Source: Micromonospora purpureochromogenes
Lineage (GTDB): Bacteria; Actinomycetota; Actinomycetes; Mycobacteriales; Micromonosporaceae
NCBI RefSeq assembly: GCF_900091515.1
Contig: NZ_LT607410.1
Location: 4,216,001-4,280,000, forward strand
DNA: 64,000 nucleotides
Reading direction: 5' to 3'
This document shows positions 50,701 to 60,500 of this stretch, in pieces. Within the stretch, counting starts at the first letter, position 1, and every line of letters starts with the position of its first letter. The position numbers and the translations under genes are program-made. Under the pieces are notes generated by a model that was not told the origin of the DNA, ran no database searches, and saw only the letters and a list, made by a program, of their open reading frames with translations.

Positions 50701-53302
50701 GCCGGCGGTGGTAGCCGCGGGCCAGCCCCACGCCGCCGATGTGCAACTCGCCGGCCACCCCGACCGGGCAGGGGTTGCCGTGCGGATCCAGCACGTGCAG
50801 CCGCAGGTTGGCGATCGGGGCGCCGATCGGGACGGTGGTCAGGCCCGGCAGCAGCGCCGGGTCGCAGTGCCAGGCGCTGACGTCGATGGCCGCCTCGGTC
50901 GGGCCGTACAGGTTGTGCAGCTCGCACCCGGGCAGCCGGACGCTGAAGTCGACCGCCGTGGCCGGCGGCAACTCCTCGCCCGAGCAGATCACCCGGCGCA
51001 GCGCCGTCGCCGCCTCGACGCCGGACTCGGCGAGGAAGACGGTGAGCATCGACGGGACGAAGTGGGCGGTGGTGACCCGCTCGGCGACCAGCAGGTCGCG
51101 CAGGTAGCCGGCGTCCTTGTGCCCGCCGGGCTTCGCCAGCACCAACCGGGCCCCCTCACGAAGCGGCCAGAAGAACTCCCAGACCGAGACGTCGAAGCTG
51201 GCCGGGGTCTTCTGCAGCACCGCGTCGTCGGGACCGAGCCGGTAGGTCCGCTGCATCCAGTCCAACCGGTTGACGATGCCCCGGTGGGTGTTCGGCACGC
51301 CCTTGGGCCGGCCGGTCGAGCCGGAGGTGTAGATGACGTACGCCAGGTGCGCCGGGCCCGCCGCCGGCGCCGGGTCGTCGGCGGGCTGGTCGGCCCAGAT
51401 CCCGGGGTCGTCCAGGGCCAGCACGGTGGCGCCGGTGCTCGGCAGCGCGTCGCGCAGGTGCTCCTGCACGAGCACCACCGGCGCGGCGGCGTCGTCGACC
51501 ATGAAGGCCAGCCGGTCCGCCGGGTACTCCGGGTCCAGCGGCAGGTACGCGCCGCCGGCCTTGAGCACCCCGAGCAGGCCGGTGACCAGCTCCACCGACC
51601 GCTCCGCGCAGACGCCGACCAGGGTCTCCGGGCCGACGCCGGCGGCGCGCAGCCGGTGCGCGACCCGGTTGGCCGCGGCGTTCAGCTCGGCGTACGTGGT
51701 CGACCTGCCCTCGATGGTGACCGCGACGGCGTCCGGGGTGCGGGCGGCGCGTTCCTCGATCGGCCCGTGCAGCGTCTGGCTGGCCGGGAAGTCGGCGGCG
51801 GTGTCGTTCCAGCCCGCCAGCAGCGCCCGCTCGGCGGGCGGGAGCAGGTCCAGGGCGGCGACCGGGGTGTCCGGGGCGGCGACGATCGCGGCCAGCAGGG
51901 TGGTCCAGCGCCGCGCCATCCGCTCGACGGTGTCGCGGGTGAACAGGTCGGTGTTGAAGACCAGCTTGCCCCAGATGCCGTCGGGCACCTCGACGGCGTG
52001 CAGCTCGAAGTCGAACCGGGTGGCCCGCAGCTCCATCGGGGTCCAGCGGAAGCTCACCTGGTCGGCGTCGGAGACGCCGGAGAAGCGGCCCATCTCGTAG
52101 TTCTGCAGGACGAACATGGCCTGGAACACCGGCGACCGGCTGACGTCGCGGGGCAGCCCCAACTCGTGCACCACCTTCGCGAACGGCACCTCGGCGTGCT
52201 CGAAGCCGTCGAGCACGGCCCGCCGGGTGCGCTCCAGCAGCTCGCTGAAGGTCGGATCGCCGGCCAGCTCGGCGCGCATCGGCAGCATGTTGATGAACAT
52301 GCCGACGACGTCCTCCAGTTCCGGGGCGGACCGGCCGGCGACCGAGGCGCCGACGGCGAAGTCGTCCTGCCCGGCGTGCCGGGACAACAGCACCTGGTAC
52401 GCCGCGAGCAGGGTCATGAACAGGGTCCCGCCCGATCCGCGGGTGAGCGCGGCGAGCCCGTCGGTGACCGCCCGGTCGACCTGGAACTCGACGAAGTCGC
52501 CCCGGTAGGTCTGGGTGGCCGGGCGGGGCCGGTCCAGCGGCAGTTCCAGCGGGGTGATGCCGGCCAGCCGGCGCTTCCACCAGTCCAGGTGCCCACGGGC
52601 CCGCGGCCCGTCCAGCTCCCGGGCCTCCCAGTGGGCGAAGTCGCCGTACTGCACCGGCAGGGCGGGCGGCTCGCCGCCCCGGTAGCGGGTGATCAGATCG
52701 CGCAGCAGCACGTCCACCGACCAGCCGTCGCCGACGATGTGGTGCTGGCCGAGGAAGAGCACGTGGTCGTCGGCGGCGTTCATCCGGTCCGGAGTGCCGT
52801 CTTGCGACGCGGAGGCCGGATTATCGTTGGCAGCGAGCCGGATCAGCAGGGCGCGCAGCAGCGGCCCGGCCGCCAGGTCGAACGGCTCGGCCGCGGCCGC
52901 GTCCACCAGCGCCTGCGCGGCCCGCTCGTCGGGGGCGTCCACGATGGTCAGCGGCACCTCGACGGAGTCGGCGACGACGACGGTGGGGCGACCGTCGGCG
53001 TCGGCCGGGAAGCGGGTACGCAGCGACTCGTGCCGGGCGGTCAGCCCGGCCAGGGCGGCGCGCAGCGCCGTGACGTCCAGCGGGCCGCGCACCCGCAGCG
53101 GCACCGCGATGTGGTAGGCCGCCTCGCCCGGAGCGAGCTGGTCCATGAACCAGACCCGCTCCTGGGCGTACGACAGCGGCACCTCGGCGCCCTCCGGGCG
53201 GGGCGTGATCCGGGCGGTCGGCGAGGCCTGCCGCCGGCGCAGCCGCTGGGCGATCAGCGCCGCCCGGGCGGCCTCCCGGGCGGGATCCTTCAGGTCCGTC
53301 AT
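47750..53302 (-). CDS. NRPS module (C-A-PCP-TE) fused to an MFS transporter
   Basis: 1850 residues in one uninterrupted frame. Condensation domain (about 40-480) with HHIVGDG at His187-His188; adenylation domain (about 490-1010) with YTSGSTGRPKGV, NLYGPTEAAID, YRTGDLAR and NGKLDRRALP; PCP with LGGHSML near Ser1053; thioesterase (about 1120-1370). The A-domain pocket reads D-V-W-H-I-S-L-I-D-K, close to serine-activating EntF. The TE elbow is YGHCGVGSA: the nucleophile is Cys1192, with GSEDPVT and AGHFFL (His1337) completing the triad. After a linker of about 25 residues, a complete MFS_3/EntS-like exporter begins at Met1400 (MARFVAVTAGQLVSTTGSAL). That Met has no ribosome site, so a separate protein is unlikely. 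The start overlaps the preceding gene (ATGA). Confidence 0.93.
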   Translation of the reverse strand: MTDLKDPAREAARAALIAQRLRRRQASPTARITPRPEGAEVPLSYAQERVWFMDQLAPGEAAYHIAVPLRVRGPLDVTALRAALAGLTARHESLRTRFPADADGRPTVVVADSVEVPLTIVDAPDERAAQALVDAAAAEPFDLAAGPLLRALLIRLAANDNPASASQDGTPDRMNAADDHVLFLGQHHIVGDGWSVDVLLRDLITRYRGGEPPALPVQYGDFAHWEARELDGPRARGHLDWWKRRLAGITPLELPLDRPRPATQTYRGDFVEFQVDRAVTDGLAALTRGSGGTLFMTLLAAYQVLLSRHAGQDDFAVGASVAGRSAPELEDVVGMFINMLPMRAELAGDPTFSELLERTRRAVLDGFEHAEVPFAKVVHELGLPRDVSRSPVFQAMFVLQNYEMGRFSGVSDADQVSFRWTPMELRATRFDFELHAVEVPDGIWGKLVFNTDLFTRDTVERMARRWTTLLAAIVAAPDTPVAALDLLPPAERALLAGWNDTAADFPASQTLHGPIEERAARTPDAVAVTIEGRSTTYAELNAAANRVAHRLRAAGVGPETLVGVCAERSVELVTGLLGVLKAGGAYLPLDPEYPADRLAFMVDDAAAPVVLVQEHLRDALPSTGATVLALDDPGIWADQPADDPAPAAGPAHLAYVIYTSGSTGRPKGVPNTHRGIVNRLDWMQRTYRLGPDDAVLQKTPASFDVSVWEFFWPLREGARLVLAKPGGHKDAGYLRDLLVAERVTTAHFVPSMLTVFLAESGVEAATALRRVICSGEELPPATAVDFSVRLPGCELHNLYGPTEAAIDVSAWHCDPALLPGLTTVPIGAPIANLRLHVLDPHGNPCPVGVAGELHIGGVGLARGYHRRPALTAERFVPDSFSGEPGARLYRTGDLARWVSVPAGGVIEFLGRIDHQVKLRGLRIELGEIESALREQPAVTEAAVIVREDTPGDKRLTAYLVGAAEHAALKAALKQTLPEYMVPAAFVTLDGLPLTPNGKLDRRALPAPVLTREASVALVEPRDDTERLLAGIWSEVLGVATLGIDDDFFDLGGHSMLATQVVARIRKAEHGGRAVGVMDLFQQRTIRELAAFMSGGGDGADGPRRLLYELTGPIPAAQRVLSYVCVPYGGGSAIVYQPLADALPAGHALWSLAIPGHDVGLSEDGLPFEELTSRVADEILDRVEGPIALYGHCGVGSAIVAEVARKVEAAGRDLEAVYIGAMFPFARPRGAFAALRNRLEQLRSNRHYASWLKSMGVDTDELDPEQADRIISNMRADSRASEEYFTGLLDRGATKLRAPIISVVGSEDPVTDYHAERYAEWQFLSDTLGLVVLDQAGHFFLKYRAEELAEIVTRVHPAAAAGDVAALTPQARGADAGWAVAAHQRAGRSGRPEQTAVKPSMARFVAVTAGQLVSTTGSALTAFALPIWLFTRTGSVADLGLLWALALICGVLMLPVAGAVTDRVSRRRIMMVASCTAGSIQLVLAALLWTDNLVLWHIYALVALSQVAGSFQRIAFQSAVPQLVPKRYLGHAMGITQLSSGFAMLLMPVFAAGLLAAIELKGILLIDVASYLVAVLTLAVVRFPDLLGWRPRERLLVAIANGLRYSWQHRGFRLMLGYFALGNIFLAPALVLTTPLVLSFGTATQVAQVALAEACGAVAGGVLMSLWGGPRRRRMVGVLVGNLGTAVGCVLVGLDASVTMVCVGIFWLAMAMTTAQSIYATIVQVKVPQRFHGRVFSLNQTISWSTLPIGFALLAPAATGLFEPMLAPGGSLAGSVGAVIGTGPGRGIGFAYVCFGLALVLITLGGFAIRMLRRFDVEVPDSLPDDLIGAQERQRRLAERAAAQEREPVAA

Positions 53303-56300
53303 GCGGGGGTGTCCTTCTCCGCCGCCAGCAACGCGGCGACCTCGGTCTCGGAGAGCTCGTCCAGCTCGGCGGCGATCCGCTGCTCGATCTGGGCGGCCAG
53401 GTCGGCGACCACGGGGCTGCTGAACAGCGCCCGCATCGGCAGGTCGACGTCCACCTCGGCGCGGATCCGGGCCATCGCCCGCATGCCGCGCAGCGAGTTG
53501 CCGCCGAGGACGAAGAAGTCGTCCAGCGCGCCGACCTTCTCCACCTGGAGGATCTCGGCGTACACCTCGGCCACCAGGGTCTCGGCGTCGGTGCGCGGCG
53601 GGACGTAGCCGTCGGCCGCCACGGTGGCCGGCGGCGCGGGCAGCGCGGCCCGGTCCAGCTTGCCGTTCGGGGTCAGCGGCAGCGCGTCGAGCCGGACGAA
53701 CGCGGCCGGCACCAGGTGGGCCGGTAGGTCGCGGGCCAGCTCGGCGGCGAGGGCGGCCTCGTCGGCCGCGCCGACCAGGTAGCCGACCAGGGCCGGCTCC
53801 CCCGAGTCGGTGCGCACCGCCACCGCGGCCTCGCGGACCTGCGGGTGGGCCAGCATGGCCGACTCGATCTCGCCCAGCTCGATCCGCATGCCGCGCACCT
53901 TGACCTGGTCGTCGCGGCGGCCCAGGTAGTCCAGCGTGCCGTCGGTGCGCCAGCGGGCCAGGTCGCCGGTGCGGTACATCCGCTGGCCGGGCCGGCCGTA
54001 CGGGCAGGGCAGGAAGCGTTCGGCGGTCAGGCCGGGCCGGTGCAGGTAGCCCCGGGCCAGCTGGTCCCCGGCGACGTACAGCTCGCCGACCACGCCCGGC
54101 GGCACCGGCTGGAGCGCGGCGTCGAGCAGGTAGACCCGCGCCCCGGCGGTGGGCCGACCGATCGGGACCGGTCCGGCAGCCAGCGGTCGACCGGGCGCGA
54201 CCCGGGCGGCGACGCAGCCGACGGTCGCCTCGGTCGGGCCGTACTCGTTGACGACCGCCACGTCCGGGTGCGCGGCCCGCCAGCCCGCCAGCTGCTCGCC
54301 GGTGAGCGCCTCACCGCCGATCACCAGGTCGGTGGTCGGCGACAGCGCGGCGTCGAGCAGCGGCAGGTGGCTCGGGGTGACCTTGAGGAAGCTCGGCCGG
54401 CCGCCGACCCGGGCGTGCGGCGAGTCGATCCCGGCCAGCCGGACGGTGCCGCCGGCGGTGAGCGGGCCGAGCAGGCCGGTCACGGTGAGGTCGAACGAGA
54501 CCGGCGAGGGCAGCAGCGCGGTGCCGGCCAGCCCCGGGTAGGCGTCCCGGGCCCAGGCCAGGTACGCGGCCACGGCTCGGTGCTCCACCACCACGCCCTT
54601 CGGACGGCCGGTGGAGCCGGAGGTGTAGAGCACGTACGCCGGGTGCTCGGGGCGCAGCGGGGCGGCCCGGTCGGCGTCGGTCAGGTCGCCGTCGGCCTGG
54701 TCGGCGCCGACCTCCCCGTCCAGCACCACCGCGCCGGCGGGCACCAGCGCGGCGGTCTCCGGCAGGGCCAGCACCAGCGTCGGCTCCGCGTCGGCGAGCA
54801 GGTACGCGATCCGGCCGGCCGGGTAGCCGGTGTCCACCGGGACGTACGCGGCGCCGGACTTGAGCACGGCGAGGACGGCGACCAGCAGCTCGGGCGAGCG
54901 GGGCAGGGCGAGCGCCACCCGGGCCTCCGGGGCGGCGCCCCGGGCCACCAGCACCCGGGCGAGCCGGTTGGCGGCGGTGTTCAGCTCGGCGTACGTGAGC
55001 GAGACGCCCTCGCAGACCAGGGCGACGGCGTCCGGAGTGGCAGCGGCCTGCCGCTGCACCCGCTCGATGACCGAGCGGAACGCCGGGGTGGCGTCGTCGC
55101 CGTTCCAGGCCCGCAGGACGAGGTCCCGCTCGGCGTCGACGAACAGCGGCAGCGCGGAGACCGGCTGCCCCGGGTCGGCGACGGCGGCGGTGAGCAGCCG
55201 CACGTACCGCGCGACCACCGCCTCGGCGGTGGCCCGGTCGAACAGGTCGGTGCGGTAGACCAGGCGGCTCTCGCCGGTGGTGACGTCGAAGGCGAGGTCG
55301 TCCTTGGTGGTGCCCAGCTCCACCGGGTCCAGCCCGGAATCGGGGATGAAGTTCAGCGCCGTCTGGAAGATCGGCTGCACGGACGGGTCGCGCTGCGGGG
55401 CGACCGCCTCGACGATCCGCTGGAACGGGGTCTGGCCGTGCTCCATCGCGTCCACCAGGCCGGCGCGGACCCGGCCGAGCAGCTCGGTGAAGCTGGGATC
55501 GCCGCCGACGTCGCAGCGCAGCGCCACCGGGTTGACGAACATGCCGATCAGCGGGGTCAGCTCGGCGGTGTCCCGGCCGGCGGTGGAGACGCCGACCACC
55601 ACGTCGGTGTCGCCGGAGATCCGCGACAGCAGGGCGGCGAACCCGGCCAGCAGCACCATGTACGGGGTGGCCGCCGACCCGGCGGCGAGCCGGCCGACCC
55701 GGTCGAGCAGCCCGTCGGGCAGGGCGAAACGCACCTCGTCGCCGGCGAAGCCGAGCTGGGCCGGGCGGGGGCGGTCCAGCGGCAGGCCGGTGACCGGCGG
55801 CGCCCCGGCGAGCTGGCCGGTCCAGAAGGCGAGCTGGCGGTCCAGCTCCGCGCCGGTGAGCTGGTCGCGCTGCCAGACCGCGAAGTCGGCGTACTGGATG
55901 GGCAGCTCGGGCACGGCGGCGGGCGCGCCGGTCAGCGCGGCCTCGCTGAACGCGGCCAGTTCGGCCACCAGCAGCACCGCCGAGTGGCTGTCGAAGACGG
56001 CGTGGTGCACCACGAACAGCAGCGTCCAGGCGTCGTCGAGGCGGACCAGCCGGGCCCGCCACAGCGGCGGGGCGTCCAGCGGGATCGGGGTGCGGGCCAG
56101 CTCGGTCCGCAGGGCGGCGTACCGGGCGGCCCGCTCGGCCTCGGGCAGGTCGCGCAGGTCGTCGGCGGGCAGCCGGACCGGCTCGTGCTCCCGTACCACC
56201 TGCACCAGGGCGCCGTCGTCCATCCGCAGGTGGGTGCGGAGCGCCTCGTGCCGGGCGACGACCCGGCCGACGACCTCGCCGGCGGTGTCGGCGTCGATGC

Positions 56301-56418
56301 CGGCCGGGAACCGCCACGGGGTGGAGATGTTGTAGACCGGCGAGGCGGTGTCCAACTGGTTGGCCATCCACACCCGCTCCTGGGCGAAGGAGGCCGGGAA
56401 GGTCCACTCCCGCGTCAT
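53299..56418 (-). CDS. NRPS module (C-A-PCP), predicted to load Asn
   Basis: 1039 residues. The condensation domain has HHAVFDS (His138-His139; the usual Gly of HHxxxDG is Ser). The adenylation domain shows YTSGSTGRPKGV, NEYGPTEATVG, YRTGDLAR and NGKLDRAALP; reading the pocket gives D-L-T-K-V-G-E-V-G-K, one residue from the known Asn code DLTKLGEVGK. The PCP Ser is Ser975 (LGGNSLRGM). The ATG at 56418 overlaps the stop of the MbtH gene, and its own stop overlaps the next start. It sits between the PKS and the Ser module, so chain order would be polyketide, Asn, Ser. Confidence 0.93.
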   Translation of the reverse strand: MTREWTFPASFAQERVWMANQLDTASPVYNISTPWRFPAGIDADTAGEVVGRVVARHEALRTHLRMDDGALVQVVREHEPVRLPADDLRDLPEAERAARYAALRTELARTPIPLDAPPLWRARLVRLDDAWTLLFVVHHAVFDSHSAVLLVAELAAFSEAALTGAPAAVPELPIQYADFAVWQRDQLTGAELDRQLAFWTGQLAGAPPVTGLPLDRPRPAQLGFAGDEVRFALPDGLLDRVGRLAAGSAATPYMVLLAGFAALLSRISGDTDVVVGVSTAGRDTAELTPLIGMFVNPVALRCDVGGDPSFTELLGRVRAGLVDAMEHGQTPFQRIVEAVAPQRDPSVQPIFQTALNFIPDSGLDPVELGTTKDDLAFDVTTGESRLVYRTDLFDRATAEAVVARYVRLLTAAVADPGQPVSALPLFVDAERDLVLRAWNGDDATPAFRSVIERVQRQAAATPDAVALVCEGVSLTYAELNTAANRLARVLVARGAAPEARVALALPRSPELLVAVLAVLKSGAAYVPVDTGYPAGRIAYLLADAEPTLVLALPETAALVPAGAVVLDGEVGADQADGDLTDADRAAPLRPEHPAYVLYTSGSTGRPKGVVVEHRAVAAYLAWARDAYPGLAGTALLPSPVSFDLTVTGLLGPLTAGGTVRLAGIDSPHARVGGRPSFLKVTPSHLPLLDAALSPTTDLVIGGEALTGEQLAGWRAAHPDVAVVNEYGPTEATVGCVAARVAPGRPLAAGPVPIGRPTAGARVYLLDAALQPVPPGVVGELYVAGDQLARGYLHRPGLTAERFLPCPYGRPGQRMYRTGDLARWRTDGTLDYLGRRDDQVKVRGMRIELGEIESAMLAHPQVREAAVAVRTDSGEPALVGYLVGAADEAALAAELARDLPAHLVPAAFVRLDALPLTPNGKLDRAALPAPPATVAADGYVPPRTDAETLVAEVYAEILQVEKVGALDDFFVLGGNSLRGMRAMARIRAEVDVDLPMRALFSSPVVADLAAQIEQRIAAELDELSETEVAALLAAEKDTPA

Positions 56419-56603
56419 GACGGCACCTCCCGCACGGAGCGGGGACGCATGTCGGTCCAGACGGCGTCCACGTGGGACAGGCACTCCTCGCGGGTGCCGG
56501 CGAAGCCGGCGTCGTGCCACCCGGCGGGCAGCTCACGGTCGGCCGGCCAGATCGAGTACTGCTCCTCGTCGTTGCGGACGACCAGGAATCGGGATTCGGC
56601 CAT
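56415..56603 (-). CDS. MbtH-like protein
   Basis: 62 residues with the MbtH signature: NDEEQYSIWPADRELPAGW and HVDAVWTDMRPRS. MbtH proteins bind and activate adenylation domains, here presumably one or both in the following two genes. The start overlaps the oxygenase stop by one base (TGATG), and the stop overlaps the NRPS start (ATGA). Confidence 0.95.
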   Translation of the reverse strand: MAESRFLVVRNDEEQYSIWPADRELPAGWHDAGFAGTREECLSHVDAVWTDMRPRSVREVPS

Positions 56604-57556
56604 CAGTGCTCTCCAGCGCTCTCGGGGGTGTGCGGTTCGGCCATCGCCACGGCGATCCGGCGGGCCCCGGTGAAGGGCTCCCGCCCGTGCGCGGCGGTCA
56701 TGTTGTCGACCACCAGCACGTCGTCGCGCCGGTAGTCGAAGCGGACGCTGGCGGCCCGGTACGCGGCCCGCAGGTGGTCCATGACGTCGGCGGGGATCTC
56801 GCCGCCGTCGCCGTAGTAGGTGTTCGCCGGCAGCCCGTCGGCGCCGAACATGTCCAGCAGCCCCTCCTGGTAGTCCTTCGGGAGGGTGCTCACGTGGAAG
56901 AAGGTGGCGTGGTTGAACCAGCGCGGGGTGTCCGAGCCGGGCCGGTGGTGCACCGCGTCGCGCACCGCCCGGGTGCGCAGCCCGTCCACGCCGACCCACT
57001 CCAGCCGGATCCGGTTCGCCGCCCCGTACGCCTCGACCTCGGCCCGGTCGTCGGTGCCGAACACGTCCTGCCAGCGGGTGCCGAAGTCGGCGTGGAAGTT
57101 GCGCACCAGCATCCAGCGCCGCCGGACGAACTCCTCGCGCACCGCCGGGTCGATCTCGGCGTACACCCGGCGGACGTCGGCGAGCGGGGTGGCGCCGAGG
57201 GTGTCCGGCGGGCTGATGCAGTAGAAGAACAGCGTCAACGGCCAGCGCGCCTGGTACGAGTTCTCGTTGTGCAGGAAGATTTCCTCGTCCGGCGGGTAGT
57301 CGGTCGAGGTGTAGACCCGGCCCTTGATGGCGTGCCGGGGTGAGGACCGCTCGGTGTAGGTCAGCGGCTCGCCGGAGAACGCCCGGACCACCCGGTCGAA
57401 GCCGTCCACCCCGCCGACGTCGAAGCCGCGGAACAGCAGCCCGCCGTGTACGGCGAGGGCGGCGCGCAGCTCCGTCCGCCGCCGGTCGACGAGCTCGGTC
57501 AGTGGTGTGCCGTCGTTCTCGACGACCACCGGCAGCGTGGCGATCGTGTCGCTCAT
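56603..57556 (-). CDS. TauD/SyrP-like Fe(II)/2-oxoglutarate oxygenase
   Basis: 317 residues. Iron ligands: His96-x-Glu98 in FLHNENSYQ (the HxE form of the SyrP group) and distal His290 in NMTAAHGREPF, with Arg near 299 for 2-oxoglutarate. SyrP-type enzymes hydroxylate the beta-carbon of carrier-bound Asp; here, beside an Asn-coding module, beta-hydroxy-Asn or beta-hydroxy-Asp is the likely product. An AGGAG site precedes the ATG; the gene follows the PKS by 27 bases. Confidence 0.9.
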   Translation of the reverse strand: MSDTIATLPVVVENDGTPLTELVDRRRTELRAALAVHGGLLFRGFDVGGVDGFDRVVRAFSGEPLTYTERSSPRHAIKGRVYTSTDYPPDEEIFLHNENSYQARWPLTLFFYCISPPDTLGATPLADVRRVYAEIDPAVREEFVRRRWMLVRNFHADFGTRWQDVFGTDDRAEVEAYGAANRIRLEWVGVDGLRTRAVRDAVHHRPGSDTPRWFNHATFFHVSTLPKDYQEGLLDMFGADGLPANTYYGDGGEIPADVMDHLRAAYRAASVRFDYRRDDVLVVDNMTAAHGREPFTGARRIAVAMAEPHTPESAGEH

Positions 57557-57583
57557 TGCTCTGTCACTCCTGTTTCTCGACGC

Positions 57584-60500
57584 TCAGTCGCGGGGCAGCC
57601 GCGGGATGGCGGGGATGGTGGCCGGGGCGGTGTCGTCGGTGGGCGCGACGGTGGCGCGCAGCTCCTCGATCCGGGCCGCCAGGCCGGCGACGGTCGGGGT
57701 CTCGAAGAGACTGCGCATCGGCAGCCGTACCCCCGTCGCCTTGCGCATCGCGGCGATCAGCTGGACCGCGACCAGGGAGTTGCCGCCGAGGGCGAAGAAG
57801 TCGTCGTCCACGCCCACCTCGGCCACCCCCAGCCCGTCCCGCCAGACCTGGGCGACGGTGATCTCCAGCTCGGTACGCGGCGCGGCGGAGCCGGCGCCGC
57901 CGCCGGCCGGGACGGCGGGGGCCGGCTCGTCGGCGGTCTCCAGGCTCCCGGTGGTGACCCGGGAGGCGCGGCCGCGGATGTCGTCGACGGTCCGGGTGGC
58001 GATCACCACCTGCGCGCCGAGACCGGCGGTGAGACTGCGGCGGAACGCCTCGGCCCCGTCGACCGGCCGGATGTCCTCGGTCGGCACCCCCGGCTCCGGG
58101 GCGGGCGCCTGCACCGGTGCGCCCGCCGTGGCCAGCCCGCCGGTCACCGCGCCCTGGTCGACCCGGCGCAGCACGAAGTCGCTGATCGCGACCAGCTCCC
58201 GGCCGTCGGCGTCCCGCAGGGACAGATCGGCGGCGACGACCTCGTCGGTGGCGCTGTCGCGGTGCCGCAGGTGGCTGTGGAACTGCGCCGGCAGGGCGCC
58301 GCGCACCACGATCCGCCCGTACGACAGCGGCAGGTAGGTGCCGCTGCCCTGGCCCCGGCCGAACGCGGTGGCCACGTCCAGCAGCGCCGGGTGCAGCCCC
58401 CACGAGGGCAGGTCGCCGACCGCCGCGTCGGGCGCGGTGATCCGGGCCAGCTCCTCCCCCTCGCCCAGGTGGTGCTCGGCCAGCGCGGCCCAGCGCGGCC
58501 CGAAGGTCAGCATGCTGGTGCGCCCCCGGCCGAACGAGGCGTCGTCGTCCACCCGCCGGCCGGTCACCGCCGGCACCCGCGCGGGCGGGGCCGGCTCGTC
58601 GGTCCAGCCGGCCGCGCCGCGGACGTGGGTGCGCAGCTGCCCGGCGGCGAGGCTGCGTACCGCGAAGTCCACGCCGTCCTCGGTGGGGGTCAGCTCGACC
58701 CGGTACTGCGCGACCGTGCCGTCGGGCACCGAGAACGGCTCCAGGAAGACCACGTCGCGCAGCTCCACCGCCGCGTCCCCGACCGGGGTGGGCAGCCCGG
58801 CGGCCACCGCCGCCCGGACCGACTCCAGGTGGGCGGTGCCGGGCACCACCGGCACGCCACCGATGCGGTGCTCGTCCAGCAGCCAGTGCGTGTCGGCGGA
58901 GACCAGGCCGTGCAGGACCACGCCGTCCGGGCCGGTCACCGCCGTGGTCAGCACCGGGTGGTCCACCGGGTGGGTGACGGTGTCCCGTCCGGCGGCCCGG
59001 AAGCCGGCCGGCGCGTCGGTCTCCACGGCCATGCCCACCTCGGCCCAGCCACCCCAGTCTTGCGACAGCACCGGCGCCCGGAAGCCCGCGCCGGCCCGGG
59101 CGTACGCGTCGAGGAAGCTGTTCGCCGCGCAGTAGTCGACCTGGCCGAAGCCGCCGACCACCGCGGTGATCGAGGAACAGAGCACCACGAAGTCCAGCGG
59201 CAGGTCGCCGAAGACCTCGGCCAGGGCGAGGGTGCCGGCGAGCTTCGGCGCGAGCACCCGCTCCGCCTCGGCGCGCTCCTTGACCTCGGCCATGCCACCG
59301 CCGGGCAGGCCGGCGGCGTGCACGATGCCGTCGATCCCGCCGAACTCGGCCTCGGCGGCCGCCCGGACCCGGCGCAGGTCGGCCGGGTCGGTGACGTCGG
59401 CGGCGAGCACCAGCACCGACGCGCCGGCCGCCTCCATCCGGCGGATCGCCGCGATCGCCCGGCCCGCCCGGTCTGCGCCGCCGTGCACGGCCAGGTGGTC
59501 GTCCCACCGCTCGCGCGGCGGCAGGCCGGAACGGGCCAGCAGCACCAGCTTCGCCCGGGCCCGCCGGGCGAAGTCCTCGGCCAGGGTGACGCCGATGCCG
59601 CCCAGACCGCCGGTGATCACGTACCGGCCGCCCTCGCGCAGCGCGCCCGGCTCGCCCTCGGCGTCGACGGTGACCTGCTCGTAGCCGGTCACCCAGCGGC
59701 GCGGGCCGCGCAGCGCCAGCTCGGCGCGGGCCGGGTCGACCGGCCGGCGCAGCTCGGCGACGAGCGCGTCCACGTCGGACGAGGCCGGGTCGGCGTCCAG
59801 CAGCCGGACGGCCAGCCCGGGCAGCTCGGCCGGGAGCACCCGGGCCAGTCCGGCCAGGGTGGCGTGCTCGGGGCGGATGAGGTCGGTGCCGGTCACGTCC
59901 CCGATGCCGGCGGTGACCAGGTCGAGGGTGCGGGCGCGCTCGTCGGTGGTCAGCCCGGCCCCGGCGAGCGCCTGCACCAGGTGCAGCGCGCTGAAGAAGC
60001 CCCGGTCCTGGGCGGCCCAGGCGGCGGCGACGTCGGTGCCGGCCGGGGCGCCGTCGAGGGCGAAGGCGTGCACCAGCCGCTCCGGCGGGTCGGCGGCGAG
60101 CGCCGCCACCAGGGCGTCGTGGTCCTCGCGGGCGCCCGGCCGCAGCCGGTACCCGCCGTCGACCGCCGCGAAGCGCTCGCCGGCGCGTACCACGGTGGGC
60201 GTGACACCCGCGGCTCGCAGCGCCGCGACCAGCGCGTCGCCGCGCGGACCGTCGGCCAGGACCAGGCAGCGGCCCAGCGGCGCGGTCCGCGGCTCGGCGG
60301 CGGCCTGCCGCCAGACCGGCACGGCGAACCACTCCGGCAGCGGGCGCGGCCCGCGCTGCTCCGGCGCGGCGGGCGCCTGGTCCACCGGGTCCGGGTCCAC
60401 CCAGTAGCGGCGGCGTTCGAACGGATACGTGGGCAGCGGCACCCGGCGGGCGGCCGGATCGGCGTCGAGCCGCACCCCGACGCCGGCGCACCAGAGCGCG

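Noticed and set aside
48110..53608. Plus-strand open frame of over 1800 codons opposite the NRPS genes
   Set aside because: It mirrors the codon structure of the NRPS genes, is Gly/Arg/His/Gln-rich with no domain, and exists only because high G/C third positions remove stops from the antisense frame.
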